From: Mycoplasmopsis cynos
GTDB lineage: Bacteria; Bacillota_I; Bacilli_A; Mycoplasmatales; Metamycoplasmataceae
NCBI RefSeq assembly: GCF_900660545.1
Contig: NZ_LR214986.1
Location: forward strand, 124,001 to 188,000
DNA length: 64,000 nucleotides
Reading direction: 5' to 3'
Made by a program: the position numbers and the translations under genes. Positions 1-10,402 of this stretch are shown one piece after another. The notes below the pieces were generated by a model. The model searched no databases. It had not been told where the DNA came from and worked only from the letters and a program-made list of their open reading frames with translations. The first letter of the stretch is position 1; each line of letters starts with the position of its first letter.

Positions 1-211
1 TTTGATTTAATTTGATCAAGTTGTTCATCGAATTTACTTAATTTTTCAATAGTTTTAAAGCTTAAAGCTTTTGTTTTTAAAGTAGTTTTGCTTTTGCATT
101 TTTATCTGGATAGCCTAAAACTTCTATTTTCATATTTGTTTTTTGTAATTTTTGTTCAAGTGTTACTGGAGGAATTTGATCGTTACCAGGTTTTTTTGGT
201 TCTTTATTCAT
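1..211 (-). pseudogene. Fragment of a variable lipoprotein gene
   Basis: Read on the minus strand this stretch encodes a Pro/Lys linker and a YPDKNAKAK motif that aligns with the middle of the frameshifted lipoprotein at 7067-8376, where EYPDKNAPAKTTLK is followed by the same T-E-K-L pattern. The signal peptide, lipobox and promoter module seen in the intact paralogs are absent. The frame must shift once near positions 80-95, within an A/T run, to keep the similarity going. The gene continues past the left edge of the window, so its 3' part is not visible. It looks like a decayed or recombined copy of the neighbouring surface-lipoprotein family, butted against the broken pyruvate kinase gene. 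Confidence 0.6.
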
Positions 212-253
212 ACCGGATTAGTTATTATAATTGTATCTATTACTATTTCACTT

Positions 254-1472
254 ATGTTAGATACAAAAGGACCAGAAATCCGTATTGGAAAGATGAAAGA
301 TGGAAAACAAAAAGTAGAAGCTAATACTATAATATTAATTCATACAACCCTTGAAAAATTCCAAACATTAGAAGGAACATCAACAGAAATTTCAGTTGCT
401 TATGATATGGCTAAAGATCTTGAAGTTGGAAATCAAGTTCTTATTGTGATGGTAAATTATCAACAGTTGTTATTGAAGTTGGTAAAGGATATGTAAAAGT
501 TAAAGCTGAAAACACACATGTACTAAAAACAAATAAGCGTGTTAATTTACCTGGTGTTGACTTTACATTGCCTTTCTTAGCGCAAAAAGACATTGATGAT
601 GTTTTATTCGGGATTAAACAAGGAATAAACTATGTAGCTGCTTCATTTGTTAATACAGCTAAAAATGTTAAAGAATTGAGAAAATTATTAAATGATAACG
701 GCGGAAGTCACATTCAAATTATTTCTAAAATCGAATCTCATTTAGGATGTATGAATATTGATGAAATAATTGAAGCTTCGGATGGAATTATGGTTGCTCG
801 TGGTGATTTAGGTCTTGAAATTCCTTATTATGATGTTCCTTATTACCAAAAACAAATGATCCGTAAGTGCCATGAAGCAGGTAAGCTTGTTATTGTGGCG
901 ACTCAAATGTTGGATTCAATGGAAAATTCACCACATCCAACTCGTACAGAAGTAACTGATGTTTATTATGCAGTAGAATTAGGAGCTGATTCAACGATGT
1001 TATCAGGAGAGAGCGCTAATGGTTTATTCCCTGTTGAAGCTATAAAAACAATGATAGCAATATCAAAACGTGCTGAAAAAGACTTCTACTCAAGAAATTA
1101 TTATGAAAGAAAACTTGAGAAAGTTTGATCAAAAGAACAACAAGATGATAAACGTTCAAAAATTGCTTATGAGGTTGCTCGTAAAGCAAAAGAAGGTGAA
1201 TACAAATACATAGTTGTATTATCTAGAACAGGTGAATTATTAAAACGTGTTGCTAAATTCCGCCCTAATTCTATTGTTATTGGTATTTTAGAAAACGAAA
1301 AAATGGTGCATATTCAAGTGTTTTTGTTTCTGTTGATTCAAAAAAATTGTTTAATTTAATTGCTAGTGATGCAAAAAATGCAGTTGAAGCTTTAAAACCA
1401 TATGGAATTCAAGAAGGTGACAAGTTCTTTGTAGTTGAAAATGAGAAATTTTCAGAACAAACAGTTAAATAA
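254..1472 (+). pseudogene. pyk: Pyruvate kinase remnant, 5'-truncated and frameshifted
   Basis: Pyruvate kinase makes pyruvate and ATP from phosphoenolpyruvate and ADP. Visible family motifs are MLDTKGPEIR, SKIESHLG (catalytic Lys), GIMVARGDLG and ATQMLDSM. The roughly 80 N-terminal residues that normally precede MLDTKGPEIR are missing; lipoprotein-gene sequence lies there instead. The frame breaks near 450, where ATTGTGATGG looks like ATTGATGATGG with one base lost. It breaks again near 1305, after ENEKM, before the C-terminal domain resumes with AYSSVFVSVD and runs to the stop at 1470-1472. TGA at 1126 is Trp, not a stop. With three lesions it cannot make the normal enzyme; a fermenting mycoplasma would need an intact copy elsewhere. 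Assembly or sequencing error could explain the indels, but less easily the missing 5' end. Confidence 0.85.
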
Positions 1473-1476
1473 TTTT

Positions 1477-1501
1477 AAAAACTAGCTATGTGCTAGTTTT
1501 T
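1477..1501 (+). terminator. Rho-independent terminator after pyk remnant
   Basis: The arms AAAACTAGC and GCTAGTTTT flank a 5-nt loop and the 3' arm ends in a T run. Confidence 0.75.
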
Positions 1502-1525
1502 AAAAACCATTTACAAATTTATGTA

Positions 1526-1553
1526 AAAATCACCTATATTTAGGTGATTTTTA
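1526..1553 (-). terminator. Terminator of the first lipoprotein gene
   Basis: The arms AAAATCACCT and AGGTGATTTT form a hairpin just beyond the stop of the minus-strand lipoprotein gene, with T runs on either strand; it may work in both directions. Confidence 0.7.
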
Positions 1554-1557
1554 ATAA

Positions 1558-3078
1558 TTAATTTGCTTTTGATGGAGCGCTACCTGCAGGTTTTAATTTT
1601 CCAAGTTCTGTTATCACTTCATCAACATTATTTGCAACAATTTTATTAATTTTATCTTTTATATTAGCTTTATCACCATCTTTAGTAGTAGCAATAATAT
1701 CTCGAACTTTTGTTGCTATTTGTTTAACTTTATCAATTAATGTATCTATATTTGCAATGTTAGAAGTGTTTGTTACAAATGTTTTTAATTTAGCAATTAA
1801 TTCTGTCGGTTTTTCTTGATCATTATCATTTGTATATTTAATTTTATCAATATTTAAATTAGCTGCCTTTTTAGCAATATCAATTACAAAATTGACAATA
1901 TCATTAATTTTTTGTTCTAATTGTTCAATTTTTATACCATGATTCATCTTTTTATTATCACCAAGAACCTCAAATTTAGAACTTTTTTCTTTTTCGCTAT
2001 CAGGAACTATTCCATATTCATAAACTTTAGGTCTTTTTTGAGTTAGTGGTGAATTTTTATCGAATGATATCCTTCTAAATGTTTCATAAACATTTCAAAT
2101 AAATTCATCTTCTGTATATTGTGGATTAAGATCTTTGTTAAATAATTTTACTAAACTGCCATATAGAGCTTTGATTTTTGAGTCATCATATTTATTTGAT
2201 TTAAATTTAGGATTATTAATTATTTCTTTGTATTTTTCAATTTTTGTTTTGTATTCCTTAAATTTAGCTTCCAAGATATTTAATTCTTGTAATTTTGTAT
2301 TATCATCAACAGTTTTGTCTTTAATTGCTTTTACTTCATTTTTAAGTGAGGTTTTTGTTGAATCTTCTACTTTAGTTTCTGTTGTTGGATAAGGAAATTG
2401 ATCAACTAGTGAATATAATTCGGTCACTTTTTCATCAACAGTCATTACTTTTGGAGTTGGTGTATGACTATTTTCACCGGTATTATTTTGTTTTCCACCT
2501 TCATTTTTTTTATCTTTTTCTGGTTCAGTTTTTCCATTATTATCTTTACCGGTTGAGCCTTCGTTTTTTCCTTGATTTGAACTATCGGTTTCACCTTCTT
2601 TTTTATCCGGATTATCCTTACCATCATTTTCTGGTTTAGCGTCAGGGGATGATTTTGGCTCAATTTTATCTTTTATAGTTTTTAAATCATTATATGAATT
2701 TGCGGTTTCAATTTCTTTTTTTAATTCTTCTTTTTTGGTGTTATCTGTAATTGCTTCAATAGCTGTTTGAACTATGTTTTTATAATTATTTAATTCTTCA
2801 ATTGCAGATGTTTTAGCTGAATTTAATTCCTCAATAGTTGCATTTTCTTTATCAATAATTGCTTTTAATTCAGCATACTTTTCGTGCCCTTGAAGCTTTT
2901 CAACTTCTGCTGAAGCTTCATTTTTAATAGTTGCTAGGTCTTTTGAATCACTAGTTCCTGGGGCTGGAGTTTCTTCTTTTTCTACTTTTGTTCTAGCACA
3001 AGCAACCACACTAGCACCAATTAATGTTGAAATTGATAATAATCCAAGACCACTAAAAATTTTCTTGTATTTATTCAT
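1558..3078 (-). CDS. Variable surface lipoprotein, family member 1
   Basis: This is a 506-residue lipoprotein: Lys-rich N-terminus, hydrophobic h-region, lipobox SVVAC with Cys27, so it should be lipid-anchored on the outer face of the membrane. TGA at 2095 is Trp and joins two open stretches. Residues 30-140 form Glu/Lys-rich helices shared with members 3 and 4. A hydrophilic Gly/Asn/Lys/Glu linker covers about 145-210. The C-terminal half is helical and matches member 2 (WNVY, VPDS, AAxLNI patterns). The start is fixed by the shared GGAGAAT upstream sequence. Upstream lies a T17 tract (A17 on the coding strand). The likely role is a phase- and size-variable surface antigen; no enzymatic motif is seen. 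Confidence 0.85.
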
Positions 3079-3240
3079 TATTCTCCTTAATACTTAAAAA
3101 TTGTTAAAAATACTTAATATAGATTTAATAATTAGTTGTGTATGTAGTACGAGAAAATTTTAGTGATCAATCATTATAAAACTTATCAATTTATCATCGC
3201 AAAATGAACAAGTTCCTTTTTTTTTTTTTTTTTAGCAAAG
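3079..3240 (-). promoter_or_regulatory. Phase-variable promoter of lipoprotein 1
   Basis: On the minus strand the order is A17 (T17 at 3217-3233), GGAACTTGTTC, a -35-like TTGCGA (3197-3202), an 18-nt spacer, a perfect -10 TATAAT (3173-3178), then a leader of about 95 nt ending in GGAGAAT before the ATG. The tract ends 38 nt before the -10. The block is almost identical upstream of the next three paralogs. Slippage in the A tract is the expected ON/OFF mechanism. The remaining 3241-3383 is AT-rich with no gene visible. Confidence 0.75.
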
Positions 3241-3383
3241 TGTAATATAATGTTGATTTTAACCTATTTGACTATAATTAATGTTAATAATATTTAGTTT
3301 TTTTTCATTTTTTAATCTGTTTTAGTTTTATCATCATCATTATGAATAATATGTTTTTCATTTTTTATTTAAACGTAAAAATT

Positions 3384-3430
3384 AAATTTTAAAATGCCGA
3401 AATATTATTAAAATCGACATTTTAAAATTT
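3384..3430 (-). terminator. Terminator of lipoprotein 2
   Basis: The arms AAATTTTAAAATG and CATTTTAAAATTT bracket an AT-rich loop directly after the lipoprotein stop at 3446. Confidence 0.6.
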
Positions 3431-3445
3431 AATTTAAATAATTTA

Positions 3446-4879
3446 TTAATTTTTCTTCTTAGTTAATTCTGCTTTAACTTTGTCTAGTTCACTTTTAATT
3501 TTATCTATATTTTCACCATTAACAGACTCTATTTTTTTCTTAGCTTCATCGACATTTTTTGCGTCATTAATAATGGATTTTACAATATTAGCAATTTCTT
3601 TTGTTTTTGAAATGACATTATCAAGATCTTGAATTGTCTTTGCTTTATCTTTAAAATTGCTTAGTTTTTTTATTAATTCAGCAGGTTGTTCCTTTGATTT
3701 ATCATTCAAAATCACTTTTTCTATATTTAATTCTGCCGCTTTTTTCGCAACTAAGATAACAGTTTCGACCATTTTATTTACTTTTTTCTCTAATTCATTA
3801 AGATCAATGCCAGGATTTGTTTTTTTAGATGCCGGGATTTCCGCCACTTTCGAATCTGTTGTAAATGTTTGTCTAGTCTGTTCAGGAACTATTGCGTATT
3901 TACTAATTTTATTTTTAAATCCATCTCTATAGATTGTGGCATAAACATTTCAAATCAATAATGCTTCTGTATATTCTTTATCTTGGTTATCATCATTATA
4001 AAATTTAGCTAAACGACCATTTAAACCTTTTTTTCTTGCATCATTATATTCAGTTCCATTAAATTTATCGCTATTAATAATTCCTTTATACTTGCTAAAT
4101 TTTGTTTTATATTCATCTAAAACTTTCGACACATCTGTTGCTGAAACTAATCCGCTCAACTTTTCTTTTAGATATTTCTGTGCAGGATATTCCTTTTCTT
4201 CAACATTTTCTTGATTTTTTGGTTTCTCTGGTCTTGAATTTTCATTAAATTCACTAAAATCAAATAATTTATCAAATTCCTTAATTGCTTCTTGTAGTTT
4301 TGCGCCCAAATTATCAATATTTTTATCAAACATTGTTAATTCTTGAAGTTTTTGTTCTTCTTTTAATTCTTGTTTATTTTTTATCTCTTCAAGCATTTGT
4401 TTTAATTTTGTTTTTGCTGAAGCATTAATATTAGTCATTTTATCAATTTTTTCTTTTATTGTTGCATATTTTTCATCAGCAGTTACTTTTGGAGCTGGTG
4501 TATGACTATTTTCACCGGTATTATTTTGATTTCCACCTTCATTTTTTTCATCTTTTTCTGGTTCTTTTTTCATTCCTTCACCTAGTTTATCTTTTTTATC
4601 AGTTTCACTAGTATTTCCTGAGTTTTCATTTGATGAACCATCACCTTGCTGAGGTGTTTTTTCTGGTGTTTTAGGTGCTTCTGGAGTAGGATTTCCAGGT
4701 GTATTTTCTCCATCTTCTGGTTTTGATGAATTTCCCTGATTATTGTTTTGATCTATTCCTTCTGTACTAGAATCACTTGGTTTAGGTTTTTTATTAGCAC
4801 AAGCTACCACACTAGCACCAATTAATGTTGAAATTGATAATAATCCAAGACCACTAAAAATTTTCTTGTATTTATTCAT
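3446..4879 (-). CDS. Variable surface lipoprotein, family member 2
   Basis: This 477-residue lipoprotein shares its first 28 residues (lipobox SVVAC, Cys27) and its upstream region with members 1, 3 and 4, but residues 30-110 differ: a Ser/Gly/Asn/Pro/Glu-rich low-complexity region. After the linker GENSHTP, shared with member 1, come helical segments. The C-terminal third (WNVYATIYRDG, AIVPEQ, AAELNIEKV) matches member 1. TGA at 3950 is Trp. It is therefore a mosaic with its own front and a shared back half. It probably serves as a surface antigen or adhesin-type lipoprotein; nothing catalytic is recognisable. Confidence 0.85.
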
Positions 4880-5042
4880 TATTCTCCTTAATACTTAAAA
4901 ATTGTTAAAAATACTTAATATAGATTTAATAATTAGTTGTGTATGTAGTACGAGAAAATTTTAGTAATCAATCATTATAAAACTTATCAATTTATCATCG
5001 CAAAATGAACAAGTTCCTTTTTTTTTTTTTTTTTTAGCAAAA
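4880..5042 (-). promoter_or_regulatory. Phase-variable promoter of lipoprotein 2
   Basis: This is the same module as upstream of lipoprotein 1: T18 at 5018-5035 (A18 on the coding strand), TTGCGA -35, TATAAT -10 (4974-4979) and a near-identical leader. The tract is one base longer than at lipoprotein 1. The rest of the gap, 5043-5220, is AT-rich with no gene visible. Confidence 0.75.
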
Positions 5043-5220
5043 TGAAGTAAAATACAGAAAAATCTTTTTGTTGTTTAATAAAATATTAAAAAGTGATAAG
5101 AAAACTCATAAAAAATTCTAATTTAGAACTTAGCTTATTGAATCTAAATTTTCATTTTCACAAATGTATTATATTTTAGAGCTACCTATTATATTTTTTT
5201 ATTATTAAATATTATGTTCA

Positions 5221-5253
5221 AAAAGCATTGTGATATTTAATCACAATGCTTTT
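5221..5253 (-). terminator. Terminator of lipoprotein 3
   Basis: AAAAGCATTGTGA pairs with TCACAATGCTTTT around a short loop, about 30 nt past the stop at 5283, with T runs at the end. Confidence 0.75.
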
Positions 5254-5282
5254 AATATATAGAAAGTAAAAACAAATACTTT

Positions 5283-6650
5283 TTATTGTTTTTGAGAAGT
5301 TGAGACTGATGGCATTTTTGTTGTTTGTTTTGTTTTTTTAGACTCACCTTCTGCTTTTTTAAATTCATCTATCATTTTTTTAGTTTGCTCAAGTAACCAA
5401 TCAACGGTTTTTTGTTGTTTCTTAATATTACCTTGGTTGATTTTGTTGAATTTATCACTATATGTTTTTGTTTTTTGTTCATCTAGTTTTAGAACTTTTA
5501 TCTTATCTACATAGTTTTTTCTCAATGTTTCATAAATATTGTAAATTAAAATATATTCTGTTCTATCGCCTGTTGTTGAATTATCAGTTTGAACAAAACC
5601 TTTCTTTAAATTATTAGTATTAATAAAATCTCCTATAGTTTTAAACACATCATTATATTTATTAATTTTTTCAGCTCAATCTGTTGGTAAAACTTTTGAA
5701 ATTTCATCTACTTTTGTTAAAGTGTTTAGCTTATCTTTAAACTTTTCCTTAGCAAATTTTTCTTTTTGAGGATTTAATTGTACTTCAGGATAAGGTAATG
5801 CATCAATGTCTTTAATAGCTTTTGTAAGAGCATCTTTAATATTTTTTAACTCAGCTTCAAAAGACACTAAACTAGCCAATCTAACATCATTTGTTTTATT
5901 TGCCTCGCTCTTGATTTTGTTAACTTCATTTTCTAATGTTTTTAGTGCTGGAGCTGTATCTTTCGGATACCCTATTGCATTTTTTTTAATTTCAGCTATT
6001 AAAGCTGTTGCTTTTTGTTCAACTGTCATTTCAGTAGGTGTTTGTGGTGTTCCAGGCGCAGGATTTTCACCTTCATTTTCTTTACCCTTTTCTGGTTTAG
6101 TTTTTCCATTATTATCTTTACCGGTTGAGCCTTCGTTTTTTCCTTGATTTGAACTATCGGTTTCACCTTCTTTTTTATCCGGATTGTCTTTACCATCATT
6201 TTCTAGTTTATCTTCAGGGGATGATTTTGGCTCAATTTTATCTTTTATAGTTTTTAAATCATTATATGAATTTGCAGTTTCAATTTCTTTTTTCAATTCT
6301 TCTTTTTTGGTGCTATCTGTAATTGCTTCAATAGCTGTTTGAACTTTTTCTTTGTATTTATTTAATTCTTCAATTGCAGATGTTTTAGCTGAACTTAATT
6401 CCTCAATAGTTGCATTTTCTTTATCAATAATTGCTTTTAATTCAGTATACTTTTCGTGACCTTGAAGCTTTTCAACTTCTAATGAAGCTTCATTTTTAAT
6501 AGTTGCTAGGTCTTTTGAATCACTAGTTCCTGGGGCTGGAGTTTCTTCTTTTTCTACTTTTGTTTTAGCACAAGCAACCACACCAGCACCAATTAATGTT
6601 GAAATTGATAATAATCCAAGACCACTAAAAATTTTCTTGTATTTATTCAT
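5283..6650 (-). CDS. Variable surface lipoprotein, family member 3
   Basis: This 455-residue lipoprotein has lipobox GVVAC with Cys27. Its N-terminal 200 residues are nearly identical to members 1 and 4 (EKEETPAPGTSDSK, then KLQGHEKY, then the DGKDNPDKKEGETDSS linker). After the linker it follows member 4 rather than 1 or 2: TPQTPTEMTVEQKA, a helical region, KVLPTDW, KKGFVQTDNST and IYNIYETLR. TGA at 5676 is Trp and joins the two halves. The tail is Lys/Thr/Ser-rich. It is preceded by the conserved poly-A promoter with T19. The likely role is a phase-variable surface antigen; no catalytic motif is seen. Confidence 0.85.
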
Positions 6651-6814
6651 TATTCTCCTTAATACTTAAAAATTGTTAAAAATACTTAATGTAGGTTTAA
6701 TAATTAGTTGTGTATGTAGTACGAGAAAATTTTAGTAATCAATCATTATAAAACTTATCAATTTATCATCGCAAAATGAACAAGTTCCTTTTTTTTTTTT
6801 TTTTTTTAGCAAAA
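6651..6814 (-). promoter_or_regulatory. Phase-variable promoter of lipoprotein 3
   Basis: The conserved module carries T19 at 6789-6807 and TATAAT at 6745-6750, with the same spacing as the other paralogs. The remaining 6815-6980 contains a small AAAAAAGAT/ATCTTTTTT inverted repeat near 6872-6900 and no gene. Confidence 0.75.
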
Positions 6815-6980
6815 TGCAGTAAAATGTTGAATTTAACTTATTTGACTATAAAAAATGTATTTATGATCTTAAAAAAGATAAAATTCATCTTTTTTAAGAT
6901 ATTGAGTAAATGTAATAAAATTTTATGTTTCACAATTTTTTGATTTTAATAGTTATTAATTATAGTTAGATATTAAAATC

Positions 6981-7006
6981 AAAAAGCATTGCGCTTTCCG
7001 CAATGC
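6981..7006 (-). terminator. Terminator of lipoprotein 4
   Basis: GCATTGCG (6986-6993) pairs with CGCAATGC (6999-7006); on the minus strand the hairpin is followed by a run of T (AAAAA at 6981-6985 on +). Confidence 0.75.
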
Positions 7007-7066
7007 ACTAAATATATTTTTTAATATTATTTAATTTTTTGATAAAAATTCTTAACTATTGAAAAA

Positions 7067-8376
7067 TTAGGCCATTTTATTTTTTTCTATTTCAGCATTT
7101 TTAAATTCATTTAATACTTTTGTTACTTCTACAAGTAATCATTCAACATTTTTCTTATGCCCTTTTTGTTTAATTTTTACAAATTTTTCAATAAACTCTT
7201 TAGATTTTTTCATTTCTAAATTTAAGTTTTTAATCTTCTTTTCATAGTTTGCTCTTAGTGTCTCGTAAATATTATAAATTAATAATTCTTCTGTTCTACC
7301 TTTATCGGTTGAGTTATCTGTTTGTGCAAAACCTTTTTTTAAACTATCAGTTTTAATAAATGTTCCAATTTTAATAAATACTTCATTATATTTCTTAACT
7401 TTTTCTGCTCAATCACTAGGTAAAACTTTTAAAATATCTTCTTCTTTTATTAAAATATTTAATTTTGCTTTAAACTTTGCTTTAGCATGTATTTCTACAT
7501 TAGGCTTTAACTGAGGATTTGGATATTCCAATGCTTCAATATCCTTGATTATTTTTGTAAGAGCTTTTTTTATTTTATTAAGTTCTGTTTCAAAAGTAGT
7601 TAAATTCATTAATTTTTCAGTTTCTGTTTTATTAACCTCATTTTTAATTTCTTCAACTTTTGCTTTTAATGTTGTCTTTGCTGGAGCATTTTTATCAGGA
7701 TATTCTATATTACAATAAATTTATTTAATAGTTCTGCTTTTTGTTCAACTGTCATTTCAGTAGGTGTTTGTGGTGTTCCAGGCGCAGGATTTTCACCTTC
7801 ATTTTCTTTACCCTTTTCTGGTTTAGTTTTTACATTATTATCTTTACCGGTTGAGCCTTCGTTTTTTCCTTGATTTGAACTATCGGTTTCACCTTCTTTT
7901 TTATCCGGATTGTCTTTACCATCATTTTTTGGTTTATCTTCAGGGGATGATTTTGGTTCAATTTTATCTTTTATAGTTTTTAAATCATTATATGAATTTG
8001 CGGTTTCAATTTCTTTTTTTAATTCTTCTTTTTTGGCGTTATCTGTAATTGCTTCAACAGCTGTTTGAACTTCTTTTTTGTATTTATTTAATTCTTCAAT
8101 TGCAGATGTTTTAGCTGAATTTAATTCCTCAATAGTTGCATTTTCTTTATCAATAATTGCTTTTAATTCAGCATACTTTTCGTGCCCTTGAAGCTTTTCA
8201 ACTTCTACTGAAGCTTCATTTTTAATAGTTGCTAGGTCTTTTGAATCACTAGTTCCTGGGGCTGGAGTTTCTTCTTTTTCTACTTTTGTTTTAGCACAAG
8301 CAACCACACCAGCACCAATTAATGTTGAAATTGATAATAATCCAAGACCACTAAAAATTTTCTTGTATTTATTCAT
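7067..8376 (-). pseudogene. Variable surface lipoprotein, family member 4, frameshifted
   Basis: The first 223 codons (from ATG at 8376) give lipobox GVVAC and the same helical block and linker as member 3. Reading then hits TAG near 7707 just after LLNKFIVI. In another frame the homology continues at once with EYPDKNAPAK, then a helical region, KVLPSDW (TGA at 7409 as Trp), GFAQTDNST and IYNIYETLR, ending at the TAA at 7067-7069. One missing base near 7705-7712 would repair it to a protein of about 435 residues. As it stands it makes a lipid-anchored stub with only the N-terminal module. The lesion could be a true pseudogene, a reversible frameshift switch or an assembly error; the site itself is not a long homopolymer. 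Confidence 0.75.
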
Positions 8377-8542
8377 TATTCTCCTTAATACTTAAAAATT
8401 GTTAAAAATACTTAATATAGATTTAATAATTAGTTGTGTATGTAGTACGAGAAAATTTTAGTAATCAATCATTATAAAACTTATCAATTTATCATCGCAA
8501 AATGAACAAGTTCCTTTTTTTTTTTTTTTTTTTTTAGCAAAA
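8377..8542 (-). promoter_or_regulatory. Phase-variable promoter of lipoprotein 4
   Basis: This is the conserved module with the longest tract of the set, T21 at 8515-8535, and TATAAT at 8471-8476. Up to the terminator at 8735 the remaining sequence is AT-rich with no gene visible. Confidence 0.75.
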
Positions 8543-8734
8543 TGCAGTAAAATGTAAAACTTAACTTACTTATCTATAATAAGGTGTTAAAAGTTAAAAT
8601 TATTCTTTAAAATAATTACTTATGTATTTTGTATTTTTAAATACTTAAAAATGTGTTTTCATTTTTTAAGTATTTAAACAAATATGAATTTACTAATAAT
8701 TTACGAAAATGTTTTTATATAAAAAAAGTTTTAT

Positions 8735-8779
8735 AAAATAGAAAAGTATCCAGATTTTCCCTGAATACTTTTCTATTTT
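8735..8779 (-). terminator. Terminator of the coiled-coil surface protein gene
   Basis: The 15-nt arms AAAATAGAAAAGTAT and ATACTTTTCTATTTT lie about 70 nt past the minus-strand stop at 8848. Confidence 0.75.
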
Positions 8780-8847
8780 AAAATATTGTATTTTTTATTT
8801 TGAATTCTTTGGTATATGAACTAGAAATTATTTTAGTTATTTTGAAA

Positions 8848-9804
8848 TTAATTTTTGTTACGTTTTTTATTTTTGTTAATTAAGATACTTGTTGTAATAA
8901 TGAATAATGCTAAGGTTCCTAAAAATAATATTAAAAAGGTAAGTCTTAATTTTTCGTTAAAGGAGTTTTGTACTTCAACTTCCTTTAATTCTTTTAAAGA
9001 TTTTTGATGTTCACTTTTGACTTTATCTAATTCTTGTTTATTTTTTTCTAAGCTTTGTTTTAAGACGTTGAGTTCATCTGCTAATTTAGTATCATTTTTA
9101 GGTTTATTTCCTTTGTCTTGTTCGGCTTGATCATATTTTTGGATAATTTCAGTTGAATGATCAATGTATGCTTTAATAAATTTATTAATAGCATTGATCC
9201 CAACTAGGTTTAAATAGTCTAATGCCGGATATTTGAGTTCCTTATTAACGATAGGGTCTTTATAAGTTACTTCATCTTCATATTTTAAATTCTCATATTG
9301 CTTCTCAAAGTCCCCAGATGATTTTAAGAAGTCTGATAGATTATATATTCTATCATTTAATCCGCCTTGAACTTTGAATAAGTTCTTATTTACCAATAAT
9401 CTTTGGAATTCATTTAAAAGATTATTAATAGTATCAAAATATGAAGTTAGTAATGTTGCATTTTTTAATTCAAAAGCCTCATTATTTTTAAATTTTGCTA
9501 CATATTGATCCATCACTTTAAATAAAGTATCTAAATATAAACGATATCCCATTAAGGGTTTTGTTTTTTCGAAATTTTCTTTTCCCGCTTGTTCTAGTAA
9601 GATTTCATCAAGTCCTTTAAGAATACTTTCTTTATGCTTCTTTAATAGGATTTCATAAGAGGTAAGATAATAACTATTTGATTTTTTCAATGTAGTATTT
9701 AGATCATCAGTAGTTTTAGTAGTAGTATTCATCGCAATAGTACTAATGCCTATGATGGGGCTTACTCCTAGTGCCATAGGTATTCATAGTTTTTTTAGTT
9801 TCAC
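8848..9804 (-). CDS. Phase-variable coiled-coil membrane surface protein
   Basis: I do not recognise a named family. The 318-residue product has an N-terminal hydrophobic segment (WIPMALGVSPIIGIST) without a lipobox Cys, a long charged helical middle, a Glu/Lys/Gln-rich coiled coil at about 230-275, and one strong C-terminal membrane helix (LRLTFLILFLGTLALFIITT) followed by a basic tail. That suits an exported protein held by its C-terminus. The start is taken as GTG at 9802-9804: AAGGAAGG stands 7 nt upstream and the first in-frame ATG at 9775-9777 has no such site. TGA in codon 7 is Trp. It has the same poly-A/-10 geometry as the lipoproteins, so it is probably co-managed as a variable surface component. 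Confidence 0.75.
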
Positions 9805-10184
9805 AAATTTGCCTTCCTTTTTTATTGTTTTTATTTAAAAATAGTGATGTATGAAAAGAAATAAAAGAGTAAAGATACCAAAATAATTATTTTAAGATAT
9901 ATTTTTTAGTCTTTGAATCTGCTTAAGGTTTTTCTTAGCGCTCATAAACTTCATACAAAAAAACACGATTTAACGCTAAGGATTAAATATTATATTTGTA
10001 TACTCTACCACTTTATTTTTATTTTTTAATTTTCACTATTTCAGATATTTTTACTATCTTAATTGTATAGCAAAAACATTTTTGAAATCTTTTTTATTTT
10101 ATGGAGAAAATTATAAAAAACTTTTATTTCATTTTTGATAAAGCGACCAAGTTTTTGCTTTTTTTTTTTTTTTTTTTGGAGAAA
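9805..10184 (-). promoter_or_regulatory. Phase-variable promoter and leader of the coiled-coil protein
   Basis: T19 at 10159-10177 (A19 on the coding strand) lies 43 nt before a TATAAT at 10110-10115. The leader is long, about 300 nt, and contains an inverted repeat CTTAGCG (9934-9940)/CGCTAAG (9974-9980). The sequence around the tract differs from the lipoprotein module, so only the layout is conserved. 10185-10402 is AT-rich and should hold the whiA promoter. Confidence 0.65.
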
Positions 10185-10402
10185 AAGTAATAGAATACAA
10201 AAATGAGTTTTTAAGATTGTTAATTTGTATTAAACGTCTTTAAAATATTTGATAAAACTTAATTATGCATATAACTATATAAAGCAAGTATTGATTTAAA
10301 TTTCATAATTTAGATATTTTGATTGTTTAATTTAATCAAAAATTTTAGTCTATTTACTTTTATGTTTTGAGTATTTATAATTTTTAATAAAATTACTTTG
10401 TA

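Noticed and set aside
254-1472. Short but functional pyruvate kinase from ATG 568
   Set aside because: It would lack the first half of the catalytic barrel and shift out of frame before the C-terminal domain.
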